Assembly: GCA_013001935.1 (NCBI GenBank)
Contig: JABDKZ010000044.1
Span: 1 to 5,707 of the forward strand
Reading direction: 5' to 3'
DNA: 5,707 nucleotides
Source of the DNA: Maribacter sp.
Lineage (GTDB): Bacteria; Bacteroidota; Bacteroidia; Flavobacteriales; Flavobacteriaceae
Shown: positions 1 to 4,587 of the stretch, piece after piece
Layout of the letters: each line of letters starts with the position of its first letter
How positions within the stretch are numbered: the stretch's first letter is position 1
Notes under the pieces: generated by a model
Told to the model about the DNA's origin: nothing
Databases searched by the model: none
What the model saw: only the letters and a program-made list of their open reading frames with translations
Translations under genes and position numbers: made by a program

Positions 1-236
1 CCCCTGGTTTCGATTGTTATCCTATCGCTCTTTTTGGCAAGGGTCTGCATATAAAACATGAGCTTATCATGAGTAACATGCCATTCACCAACTTCATGGC
101 CAATTACCTCTTTTGGTGTTGGGATATTTTCATCGTATGTGACATTTTGAGGAAGGTAATAGTTAAGGTCAATACTCTTTTGTGCTGAAACACAATAAGA
201 AATCAATAGAATAAGAATTAGTAGTACTTTTTTCAT
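1..236 (-). CDS. Secreted M14-type zinc carboxypeptidase, N-terminal part (cut by window edge)
   Basis: Only the first 78 codons are present; the gene runs off the left edge. The ATG at 236-234 opens a Sec signal peptide: two lysines at residues 2-3, a hydrophobic stretch at about 4-14, and a likely cleavage site after VSA (residues 16-18). The mature part reads IPTPKEVIGHEVGEWHVTHD (residues 38-57), then a segment ending in SDRITIETR (70-78). This PTP-x-EV-x-G-x-x-x-GEWHV-x-HD pattern, followed by a helix and 'SDRI', is what I recall from the start of large M14-family zinc carboxypeptidases in Bacteroidota. The family removes C-terminal residues from peptides, and this one would act in the periplasm or outside the cell. 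The zinc-binding HxxE and later His lie outside the window, so catalytic competence cannot be judged. A terminator at 261-297 separates it from the PUR gene upstream, so it probably has its own promoter, but I found no convincing one. Confidence 0.8.
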   Translation of the reverse strand, partial: MKKVLLILILLISYCVSAQKSIDLNYYLPQNVTYDENIPTPKEVIGHEVGEWHVTHDKLMFYMQTLAKKSDRITIETR

Positions 237-260
237 TTTGGATTAGTTTAGCTATGGTTA

Positions 261-297
261 AAAATAAAAAACGACCCTGAGAAAGCAGGGTCGTTTT
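261..297 (-). terminator. Intrinsic terminator after the PUR/DUF3276 gene
   Basis: A perfect 12-bp stem pairs 268-279 (AAAACGACCCTG) with 286-297 (CAGGGTCGTTTT) around a 6-base loop. Read leftward, it is followed by a T-rich run (complement of 261-271). It starts 22 bases after the stop of the 319-690 gene, so it most likely ends that transcript. The rightward T run is only four bases, so it is mainly a leftward terminator. Confidence 0.9.
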
Positions 298-318
298 AAG
301 TATATTTTTGAACTAATC

Positions 319-690
319 TTAAATATCATCAAAATTTACATCAGTAAAGTTTTCTGATGCTTTCATTTCTCCATTTTGACGAGGTTCTTCTTTCTTAAAA
401 TCTTTTTGATGTCTTTCCGAGATTACCTCGGTTCCTTTTTCATCGATGATAAAATCCATCATTTCCCCTACATTTTCCCTAAAAGCGGTAAAATCTTCTT
501 TGTATAGATAGATTTTGTGCTTTTTGTAATGAAATGACCCATCATCATGGGTGAATTTTTTGCTTTCGGTAATGGTTAAATAGTAATCTCCGGCTTTAGT
601 ACTCCGCACGTCAAAGAAATACGTTCTCCTACCGGCTCTTAAAACCTTTGAGTGTATCTCTTCTTGATCCATTAAATCTTTGTCGCTCAT
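319..690 (-). CDS. PUR-alpha-like nucleic-acid-binding protein (DUF3276 family)
   Basis: This 123-residue cytosolic protein matches the DUF3276/PUR family that is widespread in Bacteroidota and related to eukaryotic Pur-alpha and the Borrelia PUR protein. The PUR core covers about residues 11-87: a basic strand with KVLRAGRRTYFFDVRSTKAG (15-34), then YYLTITESKKF (36-46), and a second half with HYKKHKIYLYKEDF (54-67) and a helix ending in MDFIIDEKG. Aromatic and basic residues on the strands are what this fold uses to bind single-stranded DNA or RNA. The tail (about 88-123) is charged, low in complexity and probably disordered. With one PUR repeat, it would be expected to dimerise. No signal peptide or membrane segment is seen. 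The ATG at 690-688 gives the full N-terminus; an internal Met at residue 7 is an alternative start. A strong terminator follows, and a candidate promoter lies just upstream at 731-764. The target nucleic acid in the cell is not evident from sequence. Confidence 0.88.
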   Translation of the reverse strand: MSDKDLMDQEEIHSKVLRAGRRTYFFDVRSTKAGDYYLTITESKKFTHDDGSFHYKKHKIYLYKEDFTAFRENVGEMMDFIIDEKGTEVISERHQKDFKKEEPRQNGEMKASENFTDVNFDDI

Positions 691-730
691 TCTGTTAGTG
701 TCTAGTTAATAAAAATGGGGGAATATCATT

Positions 731-764
731 CAAAAGTGTAAAAAAAAAGCCTATTTAACAACAA
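731..764 (-). promoter_or_regulatory. Candidate Bacteroidota-type promoter for the PUR gene
   Basis: Read leftward, a TTG (761-759, with another at 764-762) is followed after 20 bases by CACTTTTG (738-731). This is one base off the TAnnTTTG -7 element used by the main Bacteroidota sigma factor, with spacing inside the usual range. It would give an mRNA leader of roughly 35 bases before the ATG at 690. It lies in the 79-base gap after the ABC transporter gene, so the PUR gene could be transcribed alone. Motif evidence only. Confidence 0.4.
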
Positions 765-769
765 TATTT

Positions 770-2524
770 CTAGTTTTCTTTCTCTGAGAGTTGATGCAAA
801 TAAAGATTCTTGTAGTACCCTTTTATGTTGTTTAATTTTTCATGGGTACCTTCCTGCAATAATTCACCCTCATTTAAAACTAGAATTTTATCCGCGTTTT
901 TTGCAGAAGAAACACGGTGACTTACAATAATCGTTGTTTTGGCACTTGATGCCAATTCAAGGTTATTAAGAATGGTCTCTTCGGTTTCGGTATCGACGGC
1001 CGACAAGCAATCATCAAACAAATATATCTGTGGTTTTTTCAACAATGCCCTTGCAATTGATACCCGTTGTTTTTGACCTCCGCTTAGGGTGATTCCCCGC
1101 TCACCCAAGATGGTATCGTATTGGTTTTTGAATTCCATGATATTGTCGTGGACGACCGCATTTTTTGCTACAGCGATCACCTCTTCATCCGTTGAGTTAT
1201 TGTCGCCAAATTTAATGTTGTTCTTTATAGAATCAGAAAATAAAAATGCATCTTGTGGCACCGCACCTATTGCTTGGCGTAAAGTATGCAGATTTAACTT
1301 GCGAATAGGCGTATTGTCAATAAGAACTTCACCTTCATTGACATCGTATAGTCTTGAAACCAAATCGAGAATTGTAGACTTGCCAGCACCAATTTTTCCT
1401 AAAATAGCAACTGTCTGACCGGCTTCAATTGTAAATGAAATATTTCTAAGGGCCGTAATGTTCGTATCATCATAAGTGAAACTTACGTTTTTGAATTCTA
1501 TTTTACCCTTGATTGGGGTTTCCTTTTCTACCTCATTTTTGATTTCAGGTAATTCCTGTAAAAATTCATTTATTCTTTTTTGTGATGCCTCAGCGCGCTG
1601 AATTATTGAGGTCAACCAACCTACAATGGCAACGGGCCAAGTGAGCATATTCACATAAAGCACGAATTCAGCGATAACACCAACAGAGCTGATTTCACCA
1701 TTAATATACTGTTGTCCGCCAATGTAAATAACAAAAATATTACTGATGCCAATGAGTAAGATCATTAGTGGAAAGAACCAGGCATTTACCTTTGCCAGAT
1801 CCATACTTTTCTTTTTCCCTTCCAGGGCTAAAGCATTCAATTCCAAATTTATCTGAGGTTCAATAGCATAGGCTTTTATTACCGAAACACCAGAAAAGAC
1901 CTCTTGGGTAAAGGTTGATAGCGAGGATAGATACTCTTGAACGACGGTGCTGCGTTTATGTATAATTTTACTTATTTGGTAAATAAGAACCGATAGAATG
2001 GGTAACGGAATCAAAGTATAGGCCGCAAGCGTTGGTGCTGTTATGAACATTATAGGAATTATACATGCAAATAAGGTTACGGTGTTCATTCCGTACATTA
2101 AAGCAGGACCGGCATACATTCTAACTTGACTGACATCTTCACTCATACGGTTCATAAGATCCCCCGTACGGTTCTTTTTATAGAAATTTAAACTTAATTT
2201 TTGGTATTGATCAAAAATCTCGTTCTTGAGATCATATTCAATGTACCGGGAAACATAGATAATGGTCTGGCGCATTAAAAAAGTGAAAAATCCGGAAAGA
2301 AGTGCGGCCCCAACAATAATAAGAATGAACTCCAATAGATTGTTTTTGGCTATTTCTTTAGAAATTTCACCACCAATATAATTTTCTACAACTTGGATCG
2401 ATTTCTTGACATAAGATGGCATGATCAGTTGAAAAATCTTCGCAATAACAGTAATGATAAGACCGACTAGAAGTTTTAGCCAATATTTTTTAAAGTATTT
2501 GTTCAGATGCTTAAGTTCCTTCAT
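770..2524 (-). CDS. ABC exporter half-transporter (fused membrane and ATPase domains)
   Basis: At 584 residues, this is the usual length of a type IV (exporter) half-transporter in the inner membrane: an N-terminal six-helix membrane domain, then an ATPase domain. Likely membrane helices lie near residues 17-37, 64-85, 145-163, 165-183, 248-270 and 282-303. The ATPase domain (about 340-580) has an A-loop Tyr351, Walker A GKIGAGKST (376-384), Q-loop Gln424, signature LSGGQ (480-484), Walker B IYLFDD (500-505), D-loop SAVD (508-511) and switch His536. The residue after Walker B, normally the catalytic Glu, is Asp505. This and the 'DDCLSAVDTETE' context resemble the MdlA/BmrC-like half of heterodimeric multidrug exporters. 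No second half-transporter is next to it in this window. The substrate cannot be read from sequence; drug or lipid export is a family-level guess. The ATG at 2524-2522 is preceded by a good -7 promoter element. The gene is divergent from nusB. Confidence 0.93.
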   Translation of the reverse strand: MKELKHLNKYFKKYWLKLLVGLIITVIAKIFQLIMPSYVKKSIQVVENYIGGEISKEIAKNNLLEFILIIVGAALLSGFFTFLMRQTIIYVSRYIEYDLKNEIFDQYQKLSLNFYKKNRTGDLMNRMSEDVSQVRMYAGPALMYGMNTVTLFACIIPIMFITAPTLAAYTLIPLPILSVLIYQISKIIHKRSTVVQEYLSSLSTFTQEVFSGVSVIKAYAIEPQINLELNALALEGKKKSMDLAKVNAWFFPLMILLIGISNIFVIYIGGQQYINGEISSVGVIAEFVLYVNMLTWPVAIVGWLTSIIQRAEASQKRINEFLQELPEIKNEVEKETPIKGKIEFKNVSFTYDDTNITALRNISFTIEAGQTVAILGKIGAGKSTILDLVSRLYDVNEGEVLIDNTPIRKLNLHTLRQAIGAVPQDAFLFSDSIKNNIKFGDNNSTDEEVIAVAKNAVVHDNIMEFKNQYDTILGERGITLSGGQKQRVSIARALLKKPQIYLFDDCLSAVDTETEETILNNLELASSAKTTIIVSHRVSSAKNADKILVLNEGELLQEGTHEKLNNIKGYYKNLYLHQLSEKEN

Positions 2525-2534
2525 AAAGCCTATG

Positions 2535-2566
2535 GGCGAAAGGGGTTTGAGTTTTTCCTATTCGCC
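2535..2566 (-). repeat. Inverted repeat in the ABC exporter leader
   Basis: GGCGAA (2535-2540) and its complement TTCGCC (2561-2566) are separated by 20 bases. Inside them, GG (2542-2543) and CC (2557-2558) could add two further pairs. It lies between the predicted -7 element and the ATG at 2524, so it may form a hairpin at the 5' end of the mRNA or act as a protein-binding site. The stem is short and could be chance. Confidence 0.3.
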
Positions 2567-2594
2567 AAAGATATAGGTTTGTCGTAAAACGAAA
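2566..2594 (-). promoter_or_regulatory. Candidate promoter for the ABC exporter
   Basis: Read leftward, TATCTTTG (2573-2566) matches the Bacteroidota -7 consensus TAnnTTTG exactly. The -33 element is poor: TTT at 2594-2592, 18 bases upstream, instead of TTG. Transcription would start near 2559, leaving a leader of about 35 bases before the ATG. The position in a divergent intergenic region supports it. Confidence 0.5.
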
Positions 2595-2657
2595 CGTTAT
2601 AAATTATATAAATAAGATATAAGTTACTGTCAGATCCATAGATTGAAAATAGATTAC

Positions 2658-2665
2658 TATTTTTA
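2658..2665 (+). promoter_or_regulatory. Weak candidate -7 element for nusB
   Basis: TATTTTTA differs from TAnnTTTG only at the last base and lies 40 bases ahead of the nusB ATG, a sensible distance. No TTG is found at the expected spacing: the nearest, at 2643-2645, is only 12 bases away. nusB heads its cluster and is divergent from the ABC gene, so some promoter must lie in 2525-2705; this is the best candidate I see. Confidence 0.3.
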
Positions 2666-2705
2666 CGGGCTGAAAGTAAACTTATATCAATAAAAGTTCT
2701 TTAAC

Positions 2706-3653
2706 ATGCTTACAAGAAGGCACATTCGGGTAAAAGTTATGCAGTGTATTTATGCATTGACCCAATCCAAAGATGATTCCCTTGAAAAACAGGAAAAATT
2801 CCTTAAAGTAAGCATTGATAATATGTATACGCTTTATCTGCTAATGCTGAGTTTGTTGCTTGAAATTCAACAATTGGCCGCCAATCAAGTAAAACTTTCC
2901 ACAAAAAAATATCTTGCCAATAGTGCTGACGCCTTTCCTGACAAAGAAAAGTTTGCCAACAACAAATTATTGGTGCAGTTGGCTACAAATGGCAAATTGA
3001 GGGCCGAATTGGAAAAGAGAAAACTAAACAATTGGTATTTGAATGAAGAATATGTGAAGCTTATTTATAAGGAAATTACGGAAAGTAAGTTTTATCTTGA
3101 ATACATGCATATACCTTCAAGTACATACTTGGATGATAAGGAATTGATTTTGGTCTTGTTCAAGGAAATCATTGCCCCCAACGAAAAAATCTATGATTAT
3201 TTTGAAGACGATAAATTAACCTGGGTAGATGATATACCAATTGTGAATACATTTATCTTAAAACAGTTGAAAAAAGTAAAGGAAAGCCAGGACGAGTCCT
3301 ATTTCTTGCCAAGATTGCTTAAAGATGATGAAGATATGGTCTTTGCAAATAACCTCTTGACCAAAACTTTGTTGAATAATAGTGTTTGGGAAAAGGAAAT
3401 CGAGGGTAAAACCCCTAATTGGGATAAGGACCGTATTGCAGATATAGATTCTATTCTACTTAAAATGGCAATCTGTGAATTGCTTAATTTTTCTTCAATA
3501 CCGGAAAAGGTGACCATTAATGAATTTTTGGAAATCGCGAAAGAATACTCTACCCCAAAAAGCAGTATTTTCATAAATGGGATATTAGATAAACTCGTAA
3601 AAGAGTATAAAGCCGACGGTAAACTAAAAAAGGCGGGCCGGGGCTTATTATAA
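2706..3653 (+). CDS. nusB: Transcription antitermination factor NusB, long Bacteroidota form
   Basis: NusB binds BoxA RNA together with NusE (ribosomal protein S10) and supports antitermination and rRNA synthesis in the cytosol. The start LTRRHIRVKVMQCIYALTQS (residues 2-21) matches the arginine-rich first helix of NusB. The C-terminal part (about 238-300) carries the family signature: a helix with DIDSILLKMAICELL, then PEKVTINEFLEIAKEY (266-281), and FINGILDKL (289-297). The total of 315 residues is more than twice the roughly 139 of E. coli NusB. The extra material lies mainly between about residues 25 and 215 and is predicted largely helical and charged. Long NusB proteins are, to my knowledge, usual in Bacteroidota, so this is lineage-typical rather than a fusion with a recognisable domain. 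The start ATG is secure: an in-frame stop lies at 2691-2693. It heads a rightward cluster with the DUF1573 gene (42-base gap) and yajC. Confidence 0.93.
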   Translation: MLTRRHIRVKVMQCIYALTQSKDDSLEKQEKFLKVSIDNMYTLYLLMLSLLLEIQQLAANQVKLSTKKYLANSADAFPDKEKFANNKLLVQLATNGKLRAELEKRKLNNWYLNEEYVKLIYKEITESKFYLEYMHIPSSTYLDDKELILVLFKEIIAPNEKIYDYFEDDKLTWVDDIPIVNTFILKQLKKVKESQDESYFLPRLLKDDEDMVFANNLLTKTLLNNSVWEKEIEGKTPNWDKDRIADIDSILLKMAICELLNFSSIPEKVTINEFLEIAKEYSTPKSSIFINGILDKLVKEYKADGKLKKAGRGLL

Positions 3654-3671
3654 AATATTTAATTAATTTTG
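3645..3671 (+). promoter_or_regulatory. Candidate internal promoter ahead of the DUF1573 gene
   Basis: TAATTTTG (3664-3671) matches the Bacteroidota -7 consensus TAnnTTTG exactly, in an AT-rich gap, 24 bases before the DUF1573 ATG. The -33 position is weak: TTA at 3645-3647, 16 bases upstream, overlaps the end of nusB. It may allow the DUF1573 gene and yajC to be transcribed independently of nusB. Confidence 0.45.
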
Positions 3672-3695
3672 CAACAAATTAAAAAATTTCAATAG

Positions 3696-4166
3696 ATGAA
3701 AAGAGCAGTTTTAAGTTTAAGCTTATTAGCGATGATGGCATTTATGTCATGTAAGGAAAATGCTTCCAGTAAAGTAAAAACCGATAATGTGGCTGTTGCG
3801 GCTGAGCGTGATGAATCAGCAAAGCAAGTTCCCGTTATGGAGTTTGAAAAATCAGAACATGATTTTGGTACAATTGAACAAGGTACCCCCCAAGAGACAA
3901 TATTTGCATTTACCAATACAGGTAATGCACCATTGGTTATTACCAATGCAACCAGTAGTTGTGGTTGTACTGTACCCAATCCACCAAAAGAACCGATTGC
4001 ACCTGGTGAAAAAGGAGAACTAGTGGTTAAATTCAACGGTTCAGGTCAGAATCAGGTAACAAAAACAATTACGGTAGTTGCGAATACTGCAAAAGGTTCA
4101 GAGCTTTTAAGAATCAAGGCTTTCGTACAGCCTAAAGGAGCGGCACCAGTAGGTCCTGTAAAATAA
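3696..4166 (+). CDS. DUF1573 lipoprotein
   Basis: This 156-residue protein has a lipoprotein signal peptide: K2 R3, a hydrophobic core at about 4-16, and lipobox FMSC with Cys19 as the predicted lipidated residue. After Cys19 comes KEN, a lysine-acidic start loosely like the lipoprotein export signals described for Bacteroidota surface lipoproteins, so either the periplasmic or the outer face is possible. A linker of about 27 residues follows. The DUF1573 domain (about 48-145) has HDFGTI (55-60), FAFTNTGNAPLVI (70-82), the characteristic SSCGCTVP (87-94, Cys89 and Cys91) and PIAPGEKGELVVKF (100-113). This is an Ig-like beta sandwich related to ASH/MSP-type domains. Its biochemical role is unknown; the fold suggests protein binding in the envelope. 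A DUF1573 gene next to yajC is common in Bacteroidota. The gap to yajC is 21 bases, so the two are almost certainly cotranscribed. Confidence 0.9.
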   Translation: MKRAVLSLSLLAMMAFMSCKENASSKVKTDNVAVAAERDESAKQVPVMEFEKSEHDFGTIEQGTPQETIFAFTNTGNAPLVITNATSSCGCTVPNPPKEPIAPGEKGELVVKFNGSGQNQVTKTITVVANTAKGSELLRIKAFVQPKGAAPVGPVK

Positions 4167-4187
4167 AAACAATACTAAAATTATTAT

Positions 4188-4481
4188 ATGGGAAGTGGCA
4201 GTATAATGGATTTTCTCCCGATGATCCTCATTTTTGTGGTCGCATATTTTTTCATGATTCGACCCCAGATGAAACGTCAGAAAGATGAGAAAAAATTCGC
4301 AGCAGAATTAAAGAAAGGAGATCGTATTATTACCAAAAGCGGACTCCATGGCAAAGTTATTGACTTGAATGACAAAGATTCATCCTGCATTATAGAAACA
4401 ATGGCTGGGAAGTTAAAGTTTGATCGTTCGGCCATATCAATGGAGATGAGTAAAAAACGGAATACACCAGTCACAAAATAA
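4188..4481 (+). CDS. yajC: Sec translocon accessory subunit YajC
   Basis: YajC is a small inner-membrane protein that associates with SecDF and SecYEG and aids protein export; it is usually dispensable. This 97-residue protein has the family layout: a short N-terminus, one membrane helix (about 8-24), the hallmark FFMIRPQMKRQK (21-32) just after it, then a cytosolic domain with ELKKGDRIITKSGLHGKV (40-57) and an FDRSAI segment (78-83). The ATG at 4188 gives an N-terminus of about seven residues before the helix; the internal Met7 (4206) is a possible alternative, but 4188 fits the 21-base gap from the DUF1573 gene. No Shine-Dalgarno sequence precedes it, only A-rich sequence, as is normal in this phylum. 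It is the last gene of the cluster and is followed by a terminator. secDF is not in the window. Confidence 0.95.
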   Translation: MGSGSIMDFLPMILIFVVAYFFMIRPQMKRQKDEKKFAAELKKGDRIITKSGLHGKVIDLNDKDSSCIIETMAGKLKFDRSAISMEMSKKRNTPVTK

Positions 4482-4505
4482 GCTATATCCTTTAGAATAT
4501 ATAGT

Positions 4506-4535
4506 AAAAAAGCCGATGGATTCATCGGTTTTTTT
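4506..4535 (+). terminator. Intrinsic terminator of the nusB-DUF1573-yajC cluster
   Basis: CCGATG (4513-4518) pairs with CATCGG (4523-4528) around the loop GATT. The stem is extended by a G-T pair and by A residues (4506-4511) facing a run of seven T (4529-4535). It begins 25 bases after the yajC stop. The A run on the left means it could also work leftward, but no leftward gene needs it. Confidence 0.9.
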
Positions 4536-4540
4536 GTGCG

Positions 4541-4559
4541 CTAATTTCAGCTAAATTAG
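4541..4559. repeat. Perfect inverted repeat upstream of the oxidoreductase gene
   Basis: CTAATTT (4541-4547) and AAATTAG (4553-4559) form a perfect 7-bp inverted repeat around the five bases CAGCT. It lies just after the yajC terminator and 28 bases before the oxidoreductase start, where an operator would be expected. It lacks a GC-rich stem or T run, so it is not a terminator. Function unproven. Confidence 0.45.
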
Positions 4560-4587
4560 TTATATTCAATCCTTAAAACCCAAGGAT

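Noticed and set aside
740..772. Run of T after the ABC exporter stop (read leftward) as an intrinsic terminator
   Set aside because: The sequence before the T run forms at most a 4-bp AT stem (TATT/AATA), too weak to call a terminator.
1089..1418. Open frame of 109 codons on the + strand
   Set aside because: It lies wholly antisense to the ATPase domain of the ABC exporter, whose motifs are intact, and its translation shows no recognisable family.
2582..2592. TCGT-AAA-ACGA inverted repeat in the divergent region
   Set aside because: A 4-bp stem in AT-rich sequence is expected by chance, and extension is broken by mismatches.
3299..4036. Open frames on the - strand opposite nusB and the DUF1573 gene, and a second + frame at 3787-4023
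   Set aside because: All overlap strongly supported genes in other frames and have biased, family-less translations.
4582..4586. AAGGA as a Shine-Dalgarno site for the oxidoreductase
   Set aside because: It is only one base from the ATG, too close to work as a ribosome binding site, and this phylum rarely uses such sites.
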